Source: Flavobacteriales bacterium (GTDB lineage: Bacteria > Bacteroidota > Bacteroidia > Flavobacteriales_F > PHOS-HE28). Taken from it: a stretch of 64,000 nucleotides of DNA. Positions 17,859 through 25,992 of the stretch are shown here, in pieces. The stretch is taken from assembly GCA_019912395.1 (NCBI GenBank), contig JAIOIH010000024.1, forward strand, positions 1 through 64,000, in the 5' to 3' direction. Position 1 is the stretch's first letter, and every line of letters begins with the position of its first letter. The position numbers and the translations under genes were made by a program. The notes beneath the pieces were generated by a model. The model saw nothing but the letters and a program-made list of their open reading frames with translations, had not been told where the DNA came from and did not search any database.

Positions 17859-18980
17859 TTAGTTGTTCAACATCACCGGCATCACGAGCATCAGCACATC
17901 CTCACCATGCTCACTGCCTCCGCTGGGAAGCAGGATGCCCGCTCGGTTGGGCGCGCTCATTTCCATGATCACGTGCTCGCTGTCCAAGTTCGTGAGCATG
18001 TCCATGAGGAAACGGGAGTTGAATCCGATCGTCATGTCCTCGCCTTCGTAGCTGCAGGTGAGCATCTCCTTCGCCTCATTGGCGAAATCGAGGTCTTCGG
18101 CGCTCACCGCCAATTGACTGCCGGTGATGTTGAGGCGCACCTGATGGGTGGTCTTGTTGCTGAAGAGGGCCACCCGGCGGATGCAGTTGAGGAAGCTCTG
18201 CCTGTCGATGGTGAGCTTGTTCGGGTTCTGCTTGGGGATCACCGCCTCGTAGTTCGGGTATTTGCCATCGATCAAACGGCAGACCAGGCGCACGTTGTCA
18301 AAAGTGAACGCCGCATTGTTCTCATTGAAGTCCACGCTCACTTCGGCATTGGTGACCGAAAGGGAGTTCTTCAAGAGTGTCAGGGGCTTCTTGGGGACAA
18401 TGAAGCTGGTGGCCTTGGGCGAGTTGATGTCGCTGCGGGTGTAACGCACCAGTTTGTGCGCATCGGTGGCCACGAAGCGCACGGCTTCGTCGGACAGCTC
18501 GAAGAAGATGCCGCTCATCACCGGGCGGAGGTCGTCGTTGCCCGTGGCGAAGAGGGTCTTGTTGATGGCCGTGGCCAGCGTGCCGGCAGGAATGGTGATG
18601 TTGGTGGGCTCCTCCAGTACCGGGCTCTTGGGGAATTCCGCACCGGCGAACCCGGTCATCTTGTAGTTCCCCTGGTCGCTGCTGATCTCAATGCCGAAAT
18701 GCTTGCCGTCCACGCTGAAGGTGAGGGGCTGCTCCGGAAAGGCCTTCAGGGTGTCCAGAAGAAGCTTGGCGGGGATGGCCACGCTGCCTTTGTCCTTTGC
18801 TTCCACGGGCATCGTGGCGGTAATGGTGGTCTCCAGGTCGCTGGCCGTCACCGTTAGCTTCTTGTTGTCGATCTCGAAGAGGAAGTTGTCAAGGATAGGC
18901 AGGGTGTTGCTGCTGGCGAGCACGCCTTGGAGGCTTTGCAGTTGCTTGAGCAAGGCACTGCTGGAGACAATGAATTTCAT
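17859..18980 (-). CDS. dnaN: DNA polymerase III beta sliding clamp
   Basis: A 373-residue protein of normal clamp length. The start MKFIVSSSALLKQLQSLQGVL at 18980 is the typical beginning; an in-frame ATG farther upstream (to 19043) adds a basic stretch not seen in clamps. Typical pieces follow: LLDTLKAFPEQPL, the GAEFPKSP segment at the end of domain 1, LFATGNDDLRPVMSGI, FIVPKKPLTLLKN, DGKYPNYEAVIP in domain 3 and the C-terminal MLVMPVMLNN. The clamp tethers polymerase and mismatch-repair proteins to DNA. A perfect -7 box and two DnaA-like boxes lie upstream. Confidence 0.97.
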   Translation of the reverse strand: MKFIVSSSALLKQLQSLQGVLASSNTLPILDNFLFEIDNKKLTVTASDLETTITATMPVEAKDKGSVAIPAKLLLDTLKAFPEQPLTFSVDGKHFGIEISSDQGNYKMTGFAGAEFPKSPVLEEPTNITIPAGTLATAINKTLFATGNDDLRPVMSGIFFELSDEAVRFVATDAHKLVRYTRSDINSPKATSFIVPKKPLTLLKNSLSVTNAEVSVDFNENNAAFTFDNVRLVCRLIDGKYPNYEAVIPKQNPNKLTIDRQSFLNCIRRVALFSNKTTHQVRLNITGSQLAVSAEDLDFANEAKEMLTCSYEGEDMTIGFNSRFLMDMLTNLDSEHVIMEMSAPNRAGILLPSGGSEHGEDVLMLVMPVMLNN

Positions 18981-19040
18981 CGAGATGGTGTTCTTTTTTC
19001 GGTTTTGACGGGCCTTCACGGGCAGGCGCGTCATGGGCGG

Positions 19041-19048
19041 CAAATATA
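19041..19048 (-). promoter_or_regulatory. -7 box (TATATTTG) for dnaN
   Basis: A perfect TAnnTTTG match on the minus strand 60 bp before the dnaN start. The DnaA-like boxes lie just upstream of it. Confidence 0.5.
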
Positions 19049-19077
19049 TCCGTGCCGGGGTCTGTATCGACCGCGTG

Positions 19078-19106
19078 TTATCAACAGCGGCGGGGCTTTA
19101 TCCACA
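19078..19106. promoter_or_regulatory. Two DnaA-box-like sites upstream of dnaN
   Basis: TTATCCACA at 19098-19106 is a perfect consensus DnaA box, and TTATCAACA at 19078-19086 differs at one base. They share orientation and are 20 bp apart start to start, about two helical turns, placing them on the same face. They sit 30-60 bp upstream of the dnaN -7 box. No AT-rich unwinding region is evident, so control of dnaN is more likely than an origin. Confidence 0.5.
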
Positions 19107-19151
19107 TTCCTCCACGCTCCGCAACGGCACCTTCCGGGCTGCGTTCCCGAC

Positions 19152-20171
19152 CTAGGGCCATTCCTGCGGCATCAGCGAGCCCAGCGGGCGGGTGATCCGG
19201 TCCCACCAGTAGCGCTGCACCACCACCAGGGCCGTATCATTCACCAGTGCGTACATCCGGTCCCTGTCCTCGGTGAGAGGGACGAAATTCAGGTCCTTTT
19301 CATCCGGTCGCGGGTTCTTGCGCCAGAAGGGGATGCGTTGCACGCCATGGGTGCTGGTGATGGTGAGGACGTACCAGGGCGTGGAATGCAGTACCGAATC
19401 GCGGACCGCCGGCGCCAAGCCCCGCTCGAAGCCCTCGAAGCTTCCGGCGCGCAGCGCCAACATCAGGTCCTGCACACGGGCCGTGTCCATCGGCATTGCT
19501 TTTCCATGAATGTCATAAAGGGTCAGGTCCTCGCCACCTCCGTAGGTCAGGGTGAAGCCTTCCTCCGTGGAAGCGGGAATTTCCACCTGCACCTTGCTCA
19601 CCTCCGAGAGCTTCGGGTAGTAGGTGACCCGGCTGCTTCGCCATTCATCGATGTCCGTATGGAAGCGGGTGTTGAGCACGCCTGTAAAGGCGGCCATCCC
19701 CATTTGAAAGGGAACGCTGCTGCGCCCTTTGCCCGGGATCTCCAACACCATGTACGTCCCGTAATGGTCGGCGCTGGAGCCGCCCACCCACCAGATCTTC
19801 GCGGGCTTGCTCCCGCCTTGGTAGATCTCCACCTTCTTGGCCGTGCCCGCCATCACGCGGAGCACGCTCGGTTCCATGCTCTTGGGCACTGGCGAGCGAA
19901 GCTCCACCAGCTTGAACGTCCTCAGCAACAGGTTAACGTGGAAATCCTTGGCGGGTAACCCATTGACGGTCCAGCCATCGGGGGTTCGGCGCAGGTCGGC
20001 GGTGCCTCCGGTCTTTTCGGCGATGAAGATGCGGTCCACCGCTGCGGTGTCGGCCACGGTGAAATCGGTGAGCGGTCCTGCCAGGGTGCTTTCGGTATTG
20101 TTCTTCCAGAGCCACCAGGCCACCAGGGACAGGATCACCAGAAGAAGGATGGGAAGCCAACGTTTCTTCAT
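19152..20171 (-). CDS. DUF4340 domain protein
   Basis: A 339-residue protein with one N-terminal membrane anchor (WLPILLLVILSLVAWWLW). The DUF4340 region follows (about 35-200) with DFTVADTAAVDRIFI, a RTPDGWTVNG strand and SKPAKIWWVGG. A second similar beta-rich half ends near residue 290. The family is found beside gliding-type and nitrous-oxide-type ABC exporters and is probably periplasmic. Its start overlaps the gldG stop by four bases, so it is the third gene of the gldF-gldG operon here. No enzymatic motif is visible. Confidence 0.85.
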   Translation of the reverse strand: MKKRWLPILLLVILSLVAWWLWKNNTESTLAGPLTDFTVADTAAVDRIFIAEKTGGTADLRRTPDGWTVNGLPAKDFHVNLLLRTFKLVELRSPVPKSMEPSVLRVMAGTAKKVEIYQGGSKPAKIWWVGGSSADHYGTYMVLEIPGKGRSSVPFQMGMAAFTGVLNTRFHTDIDEWRSSRVTYYPKLSEVSKVQVEIPASTEEGFTLTYGGGEDLTLYDIHGKAMPMDTARVQDLMLALRAGSFEGFERGLAPAVRDSVLHSTPWYVLTITSTHGVQRIPFWRKNPRPDEKDLNFVPLTEDRDRMYALVNDTALVVVQRYWWDRITRPLGSLMPQEWP

Positions 20172-21913
20172 CGAACACGCGCATAGCGCCGCTTGCGCAG
20201 CAGATAAAATACGGCACCCCCGAGCAGGCCGATGATGATGGGAAGCACGACGTTGGCCGCTTGTATCCGGGCGCGGTCCGCTTCAATGAAATGGGGGTCA
20301 AGCTGATGCAGGTTGATGGCCCGCGAGCGGATGCTGATGAGGCTTTTGTCGTCCAGCAGGTAGTTCATCGCATTGATAAAGAACTCCCTGTTCCCGAAGA
20401 TCTTGGCCCGCGCCGCCTTTTCATAGCCCAAGGGAAAGTAGGTACCCTTTTCACGGTCCACCGGATTGGCGATCGCATCCCCGTCACTGATCACGATCTG
20501 CGCCGTGGGGCGGCTCCATTCGCGGAAGCCGATGGATCGCAGCACGCTGTCCGGCATGGATAACCGGTCGGCGAAGGCGGAGCGGAATTTCCCCTGGGTG
20601 AGCACCGCCACGGGACGGTACGGCGTGTTGTTCCGTTCCAGGCCCAGGTCCATGTCCACCACGGCCAAGCTCACGCGCACCGGGTTCCGCAGTACGCGGG
20701 TGTAGCGCGAGGTGGTGAGGAGGATGGTGCTGTGCGCACTGTCCAGTCCGATGGTGTCGATGCTGCTGGCCAGTTTCAGATGTACTGGATCGATGTTGGA
20801 GACGATGGGATGATCGATGGAGGCCAGCACCAGCGGCTCGAAAGGGAAGGGGAGGGTCTCCAGTTTCGGCTGCTCCCCGTATGGACGGGTGTAGATCTGG
20901 ATGGGTGCGCACTGCTTGTCCAGCAGCAGGTCCTTGTTGATGCGCACGCCGTAGGCGAAGAGCAGATTATCGATGCCCAGGTCCAGCGGCGTGGCCATGG
21001 AGAACTGGTTGGTGCGCAGGCTGTCCAGATGCGGGTCCATCGCGTCCACGGCCCAGAGCACCTTGCCGCCGTTCATCACGAACTGGTCGAGGATGAAGCG
21101 GTCCTTTTCGGCGAAGTTGCTGTCGGGCTTCGCGATGATGACCGCATCGAAATTGTTGATGCGGAAGTTCACCCCATCGGGCTTCTCGCTGAGCGCGTCG
21201 ATCTTGCCGGCCAAGCGCACCCGGCTTACATCGTACTGCTCGTTCAGCGCATCGGTGAGGTCCTGCACGGCCAGCTTCCCCAGTTCGCCCTGCCCTTCGA
21301 TGAAGGCCACGCGTGCCCGGTACGGGCTGGTGATCTGGCGGATGGCACTGGCCATTTCGTACTCCAGGTTGTTGATGGAACTGTTCACCATCTGTGCGTC
21401 CGTGGCGCGCAACTGTGATTTCAGGAGTTGCATCGGCATGGTCTTGCCCTTGTACGTGATCAAGGCACCGGGCCATACGATCACCTCGCTCTGCGAGCCC
21501 TTTTCCCGCGTGCGAATGCTGGTGTATTGCAGCCCCTCCGATTGCAATTGCTGGTAGACCTTGTTCCTCGTCCCCTCGTCCAGACTGGCGCTGGGGTCCG
21601 TAAACTCGTACTGGAGCTGTTCCGGGTTCCGCACCCGCATCTCGTCCAGCAGGTCGCGCAGGCTGCTGCTCAGTCGCTGGAGGTCCGCCGGGAGCTCACC
21701 GCTCAGGTACACCTTCACGAAAACCACATCCTTCAGGCTGTCCACCAGGTTCTTCGTGGCAGGCGTGAGGGTATAGCGCTTCTCGCTGGTGAGGTCGGCG
21801 CGTACGCGAATGAAGGAGCCGATGAAAAGAACCAGTAGCACGCAGGCGATACCGATGCCCAACTCCAGGAGCCCGGCCGCTTTTCGGGTGCTATGCTTGG
21901 TGAACTTCATCAC
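20168..21913 (-). CDS. gldG: Gliding motility ABC transporter auxiliary protein GldG
   Basis: A 581-residue protein anchored by N- and C-terminal membrane helices (GIGIACVLLVLFIGSFI near 18-36; VLPIIIGLLGGAVFYLL near 553-572). Between them lies the periplasmic ABC-auxiliary domain: LTSEKRYTLTPATKNLVDSL, VKVYLSGELPADLQRL, and a RVAFIEGQGELG strand as in GldG/DUF7088-type proteins. GldG acts with the permease GldF and ATPase GldA in gliding and T9SS function in Flavobacterium. GldA is not in this window. The start overlaps the gldF stop by four bases. Confidence 0.95.
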   Translation of the reverse strand: MMKFTKHSTRKAAGLLELGIGIACVLLVLFIGSFIRVRADLTSEKRYTLTPATKNLVDSLKDVVFVKVYLSGELPADLQRLSSSLRDLLDEMRVRNPEQLQYEFTDPSASLDEGTRNKVYQQLQSEGLQYTSIRTREKGSQSEVIVWPGALITYKGKTMPMQLLKSQLRATDAQMVNSSINNLEYEMASAIRQITSPYRARVAFIEGQGELGKLAVQDLTDALNEQYDVSRVRLAGKIDALSEKPDGVNFRINNFDAVIIAKPDSNFAEKDRFILDQFVMNGGKVLWAVDAMDPHLDSLRTNQFSMATPLDLGIDNLLFAYGVRINKDLLLDKQCAPIQIYTRPYGEQPKLETLPFPFEPLVLASIDHPIVSNIDPVHLKLASSIDTIGLDSAHSTILLTTSRYTRVLRNPVRVSLAVVDMDLGLERNNTPYRPVAVLTQGKFRSAFADRLSMPDSVLRSIGFREWSRPTAQIVISDGDAIANPVDREKGTYFPLGYEKAARAKIFGNREFFINAMNYLLDDKSLISIRSRAINLHQLDPHFIEADRARIQAANVVLPIIIGLLGGAVFYLLRKRRYARVR

Positions 21914-22635
21914 CAGGTACGGCTTTGGACAACGGTTCGTGTGGCCAAGAGGAAGATGGCGTCCACACCAAGGAAGTAAAGAACGTCGCGGAGGTCGATC
22001 ACCCCGCGGCTCATGCTGTCATAGTGCTGCTGGATGCCCAGCCCCTTGATCGGACCTTCCATTGCACCGAATGCGTTGAAGTCGGCGATCAGATCAAAGC
22101 CCACGTAAACGATGAAGCACAGGAAGACCGCGATCAGGAAGGCCACGATCTGGCTTTCGGTGAGCGAGCTGGCGAAGATGCCGATGGCGGTGAATGTGGA
22201 GGCCAGGAAGAACAGGCCGATGTAACTGCCCCGGATGCCGCCGCTATCGATGTTCCACGCGGGCACGGCCATGCTGCCAATGCTGTACCAGTACACCAGC
22301 GTGGGCACCAACGCCAGCACCACCAGCACCACGGCGGCGAGATATTTCGCCAGCACGAGCCGCAGTTCGCTAATGGGCTTGGTGAGCAGCAACTCGATGG
22401 TGCCGGTGCGCCGCTCCTCGCTGAAACTGCGCATGGTGATGGCAGGCACCAGGAAGAGGAACACCCATGGGGCAATGTGGAAGAGCACGCCCAGGTCGGC
22501 ATAACCGCTGTCGAGGATGTTTCCGGGGAAGACCCAGAGGAAAAGGCCGGTAAGGAGCAGGAAGACCACGATGACGATGTGGCCGATCAGTGATCCCAGA
22601 AAGCCTTGTATTTCCTTGCCGATCAATGCGCGCAT
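21910..22635 (-). CDS. gldF: Gliding motility ABC transporter permease GldF
   Basis: A 241-residue ABC-2 type permease with six hydrophobic segments. It has the family start MRALIGKEIQGFLGSLIGH and the conserved loop MRSFSEERRTGTIELLLTKP, which faces the ATPase. GIFASSLTESQIVAFL and the late YFLGVDAIFLL helices complete the fold. It is the first gene of a gldF-gldG-DUF4340 operon with four-base overlaps. Upstream, a -7-like TACCTTCG lies about 48 bp before the ATG. Confidence 0.95.
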   Translation of the reverse strand: MRALIGKEIQGFLGSLIGHIVIVVFLLLTGLFLWVFPGNILDSGYADLGVLFHIAPWVFLFLVPAITMRSFSEERRTGTIELLLTKPISELRLVLAKYLAAVVLVVLALVPTLVYWYSIGSMAVPAWNIDSGGIRGSYIGLFFLASTFTAIGIFASSLTESQIVAFLIAVFLCFIVYVGFDLIADFNAFGAMEGPIKGLGIQQHYDSMSRGVIDLRDVLYFLGVDAIFLLATRTVVQSRTW

Positions 22636-22682
22636 GCTCCTCTTGCAACCAAGGCCGTAAAGGTGGGGCCGGATGCGGGGGC

Positions 22683-22690
22683 CGAAGGTA
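22683..22690 (-). promoter_or_regulatory. -7-like box (TACCTTCG) for the gldF operon
   Basis: A minus-strand seven-of-eight match to TAnnTTTG, 48 bp before the gldF start. Confidence 0.35.
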
Positions 22691-22796
22691 GCATCACCCT
22701 ACGGGCAAGGCATGCCCTTCACGAGCAACGGTAAAGGCCATTGGAAAAGTTTATGAAGTCCGCGCAGATCGCCCTTGAGCCGTGATCGCGATGGGC

Positions 22797-23672
22797 TCAG
22801 AACTGAATGGTCGTCTTCCGCTGCTTCCGCTTGGGTTTCTTGGGGATCTTGGTGGCGTCCGTATCGCAATAGTTCTTCTTGATGAACGCAGCATCCCTGT
22901 CCCCCAGGCGCATGCTTCGTCTCCAGTCCGCACAGGCCCTCTCCTTGTCGCCGAGGTTGTAGTAGCTGTCGGCACGGTAGTAGTAGGCGGCGGCCAGCTC
23001 GGTGGTGTCGATGGCGATCACCTCGGTGAATTTCGGGATGGCATCCTCGTACCGCTTGTCCTCATAGAGCAGGACGGCCAGGCTCATCAATCCGCCCGGT
23101 ATCGAGGGCTTCATGCTCAGGGCCGCCGTGATCTCCTCCACGCCTGCCTTTTCATCGTAGCGGGCACCTTTGATCACACCCGAGAGATAAAGGGCCTCGG
23201 GAAATCCGGGATTGAGGTCCAGTGCCTTGCGGACACTTTTCAGTGCGGCCTCCTGGTCGCCTCCCTGGTAGAGCGCCCAGCCCCGGTTGTACCAGGCATC
23301 GGCATCGTTGGCGTCCAGCGCCAACGCCTTGTCGGCGTCACGAAGTCCCCCTCTGGCGTTGCCTTCGGTGATGTGCAGCGCGCTGCGGCTGACGTAGAGG
23401 CGGGGGTCGGTGTTGTCGAGCTTCTCGGAGCTTCGATAGTCCTCCATGGCCGCATCATACTCACGCTGATGTTGGTGGATGTCGCCACGGAGTTTGAATG
23501 CCTCGGCCAATGCGGGGTCCAAGGCAATGGCTTGGTCCACTTTCACCAAGGCGCTGTCCAAGTGCCCGGCTTCATATTCGGCGGAGGCGGCAACCATGCA
23601 GGTTCGGGCATCTCCCTGCGCGAAAGCAGGTCCAACGGCCAGTAGCAGGACGAGTGAGGCTGGTATTTTCAT
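22797..23672 (-). CDS. Tetratricopeptide repeat protein, exported
   Basis: A 291-residue protein from ATG 23672 with a signal peptide (MKIPASLVLLLAVGPAFAQ). At least six TPR units follow, for example EYEAGHLDSALVKVDQAIAL, DANDADAWYNRGWALYQGG and AAAYYYRADSYYNLGDKERA. The C-terminus is short and basic (KKPKRKQRKTT). TPR arrays bind protein partners; nothing points to which. Its ATG overlaps the TGA of the preceding ABM gene, so it is the last gene of the SAM hydrolase operon. Confidence 0.88.
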   Translation of the reverse strand: MKIPASLVLLLAVGPAFAQGDARTCMVAASAEYEAGHLDSALVKVDQAIALDPALAEAFKLRGDIHQHQREYDAAMEDYRSSEKLDNTDPRLYVSRSALHITEGNARGGLRDADKALALDANDADAWYNRGWALYQGGDQEAALKSVRKALDLNPGFPEALYLSGVIKGARYDEKAGVEEITAALSMKPSIPGGLMSLAVLLYEDKRYEDAIPKFTEVIAIDTTELAAAYYYRADSYYNLGDKERACADWRRSMRLGDRDAAFIKKNYCDTDATKIPKKPKRKQRKTTIQF

Positions 23673-24001
23673 GTGTCGGGGGATGCCGGTTTCCCGGCGT
23701 TCACGGCGTTCATCCGGTGCTCTCTGTGCAATGTCCATGCCTCTGCCCGGGCAGCGAAGAGCGATCGCACCTCGGGCCACACGTCCGCGAAGGTGGAGGA
23801 CGTCCGGTAAGCTTCAAGGTCTTCGGGAGAATCCCATTCACTGCGGGTGAAGAAGATACCCGGCTCCAAGGTGTCGTGCAGCAATTCCAGCTTGCGACAA
23901 CCGGGGAAGGCGATGATCCGATGCCGCCAGCCCTCGAACAGTTCCTGGAAACGCCCCACCTCTTCCGGTCGGAAGTTCATTTTTACGAGACGGACGATCA
24001 T
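23669..24001 (-). CDS. Antibiotic biosynthesis monooxygenase (ABM) domain protein
   Basis: A 110-residue protein with the dimeric ferredoxin-like ABM fold: a MIVRLVKMNFRPEEVGRFQE strand and helix, FPGCRKLELLHD, FFTRSEWDSPEDLEAYRTS and the SSTFADVWPEVRSLF helix. The pattern is typical of heme-degrading or quinol-type ABM proteins, but it has no diagnostic substrate residue. Both ends overlap neighbours by four bases (ATGA), which implies strict co-expression between the SAM hydrolase and the TPR protein. Confidence 0.85.
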   Translation of the reverse strand: MIVRLVKMNFRPEEVGRFQELFEGWRHRIIAFPGCRKLELLHDTLEPGIFFTRSEWDSPEDLEAYRTSSTFADVWPEVRSLFAARAEAWTLHREHRMNAVNAGKPASPDT

Positions 24002-24825
24002 GGAAACACCGGGGTTCGGCTGGGCACGGCATCGAGCTCCAAGCGTACAACGGAGGTAACGTTCAACCCCAGAAGTTGGGATGCACCGCCCCCTGCACCC
24101 GTAACGCCCTTGTTCACGGCGATCTCCAGATATCCGGAGTCGCCGAAGAAGGCTACCCGCTCGCCGGGGGGCACTTCGGAGTAGGTCTTGTGGATCCTCT
24201 TGATGTCGTTCATGGTACGGCCCACCGAAATGCGGAAGTCCCGATGCTTCACCACGGACAGGAAGAGTTCCTTCGTGATGTTGGTCACCACGTTGCCGTA
24301 ATGGTCCACATGGATCACTTCGCCCTTGATGGTATTGTCCATTACCACCGGCCTCACATTGGTCTGTTCGCGCACGGACGTGAGCTTGCGGCCCAGCGCC
24401 CCCACGATGCCTCCGCGGGCCAGGTGGCAGGCCGCCTTCACAAATATGTTCTTGGTCGGAAAGGCCAGATGATCGGTGTCCAGCTTCAGGGTCAGCTCAA
24501 AAAGTTCATCGGGCTTCCCATCGAACAGCAACGAGAAGATGCCATTGTCCGCACCGATGAAATAGTGGCCCTTGTAGGAGGCCACCACGTGGGGTGTTTG
24601 CCCATCGGCCTCGGGGTTGACACCAATGATGTGGATGGTCCCCTTGGGGAATTCATGCCACGCATTGCGCAGCACGAAGGCCGCGTGCATGTTGTTGAAG
24701 GGCGCGATGCTATGGCTGATATCCACGATCACGGCGTTCTCCAACTGCGTGTGGATGGCCCCCTTCACGGCAGCCACGTAGTGGTCGCGCGTGCCCATAT
24801 CGGAGATCAGGGTGATGATGGCCAT
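23998..24825 (-). CDS. SAM hydrolase / SAM-dependent halogenase family (DUF62)
   Basis: A 275-residue protein of the SAM hydroxide adenosyltransferase family: ITLISDMGTRDHYVAAVKG at the N-terminus with the nucleoside-binding Asp, VDISHSIAPFN, GVNPEADG, a GHYFIGADNGIFSLL block and the C-terminal domain GEVIHVDHYGNVVTNI and GDSGYLEIAVNKG. True halogenases carry an extended loop that is not obvious here. Most bacterial members hydrolyse SAM to adenosine and methionine. It is the first gene of a three-gene operon and is divergent from phoH. Confidence 0.88.
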   Translation of the reverse strand: MAIITLISDMGTRDHYVAAVKGAIHTQLENAVIVDISHSIAPFNNMHAAFVLRNAWHEFPKGTIHIIGVNPEADGQTPHVVASYKGHYFIGADNGIFSLLFDGKPDELFELTLKLDTDHLAFPTKNIFVKAACHLARGGIVGALGRKLTSVREQTNVRPVVMDNTIKGEVIHVDHYGNVVTNITKELFLSVVKHRDFRISVGRTMNDIKRIHKTYSEVPPGERVAFFGDSGYLEIAVNKGVTGAGGGASQLLGLNVTSVVRLELDAVPSRTPVFP

Positions 24826-24865
24826 AATACGTTGGGAACAATTTGCCGGATTACCTTCGACCGGT

Positions 24866-24873
24866 CAAATTTA
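24866..24873 (-). promoter_or_regulatory. -7 box (TAAATTTG) for the SAM hydrolase operon
   Basis: A perfect TAnnTTTG on the minus strand 40 bp before ATG 24825. A plus-strand TACCTTCG at 24852-24859 could serve phoH in the same 92-bp divergent spacer. Confidence 0.5.
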
Positions 24874-24917
24874 ACCGCCTGATCCCAACCAAGCCGATCA
24901 GGCCCCATACTATTCCC

Positions 24918-25895
24918 TTGAGCGAACGCACCATCCACATCACGGCCGTCGATCCGGTGACCGTGCTCGGCCCCAATGATCAGAACCTTCGGGCCATCCG
25001 GGAGATCTTCCCCAAGTTGAACCTGATAGCGCGGGGCGATGAGATCCATGTGATCGGGCCCGGGGAACAGGTCGAGGTGTTCCTGGAACGCTTTGAGCAG
25101 CTCCAGCGCCATGTGGTGAAGTACAACGAACTGCCCCGCAAGGTGCTGGACGAGATCATGGCCAGCGGGGATGGGGAAAACCCCGCATCCGGGGAAGAGG
25201 AAAGCGGCGTGATCGTGCATGGCAATGCCGGCCTGCGCGTAAAGGCGCGTACACGGAACCAGCAACGATTGGTGGACGCCGTGGCCACCAACGACATGGT
25301 GTTCGCCGTGGGGCCTGCTGGTACGGGCAAGACCTACACCGCAGTGGCCATGGCCGTTCGTGCGCTCAAGGAACGACAGGTGCGCCGCATCATTCTTACG
25401 CGGCCCGCGGTGGAAGCGGGGGAGAACCTGGGCTTCCTCCCCGGCGATCTCCGTGAAAAGCTGGACCCCTACCTGCAGCCGCTCTACGATGCGCTCAAGG
25501 ACATGGTGCCACCACAAAAACTGGTGGAATATCTGGAGATCGGAGTGATCCAGATCGCCCCGCTCGCCTTCATGCGGGGGCGTACGCTCGACCATGCCTT
25601 CGTGATCCTGGATGAAGCGCAGAATGCCAGCCTGCCCCAGCTCAAGATGTTCCTCACCCGCATGGGGCGCGATGCCAAGTTCCTGATCACCGGTGATACC
25701 ACTCAAGTGGACCTGCCCGTCCGGGTGCGCTCCGGCCTGGTGCCCGCCGTGGAACATCTGCGTGATGTGAAGGGCATTGCCGTGGTTGAACTCGACGAAA
25801 AGGACGTGATCCGCCATGAACTGGTAACCCGGGTGATCGCCGCATTCAAGGATATTGAGGAGAACCGGCCACCGGTTCGGAAAGCTGAAAGCTGA
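24918..25895 (+). CDS. PhoH family ATPase
   Basis: A 325-residue protein. A TTG start at 24918 gives the family beginning SERTIHITAVDPVTVLG; no ATG lies nearby, and the longer frame from 24843 would overlap the divergent promoters. An N-terminal KH-like nucleic-acid domain (to about 100) precedes the P-loop domain: Walker A GPAGTGKTYTAV, the RPAVEAGENLGFLPGD block, LAFMRGRTLDHAFVILDEAQN with Walker B, and FLITGDTTQVDLP. PhoH proteins are RNA-linked ATPases, some fused to endoribonucleases; this one has no such fusion. purC follows 97 bp later. Confidence 0.93.
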   Translation: MSERTIHITAVDPVTVLGPNDQNLRAIREIFPKLNLIARGDEIHVIGPGEQVEVFLERFEQLQRHVVKYNELPRKVLDEIMASGDGENPASGEEESGVIVHGNAGLRVKARTRNQQRLVDAVATNDMVFAVGPAGTGKTYTAVAMAVRALKERQVRRIILTRPAVEAGENLGFLPGDLREKLDPYLQPLYDALKDMVPPQKLVEYLEIGVIQIAPLAFMRGRTLDHAFVILDEAQNASLPQLKMFLTRMGRDAKFLITGDTTQVDLPVRVRSGLVPAVEHLRDVKGIAVVELDEKDVIRHELVTRVIAAFKDIEENRPPVRKAES

Positions 25896-25960
25896 AACGG
25901 GGCAAGAGCGCTGCGTCGCCGGTCACCGAACACCGATTTTTGTTCGCAACACGATCATCC

Positions 25961-25984
25961 GCTAATTGGCAAATCAGCTAATCA
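25961..25984 (+). repeat. AGCTAATC-type intergenic repeat
   Basis: GCTAATTGGCAAATCAGCTAATCA lies in the phoH-purC spacer. Similar CAGCTAATC words appear at 29649-29676 and at the end of 60961-61005. They are always outside or at the very end of genes. Confidence 0.55.
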
Positions 25985-25992
25985 CCTGTTCG

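Noticed and set aside
17487-18857. 456-residue plus-strand open frame
   Set aside because: Antisense to dnaN and the META gene, no family features.
19040-19151. Replication origin next to dnaN
   Set aside because: Only two DnaA-like boxes, no AT-rich unwinding region and no dnaA nearby; promoter control is the simpler reading.
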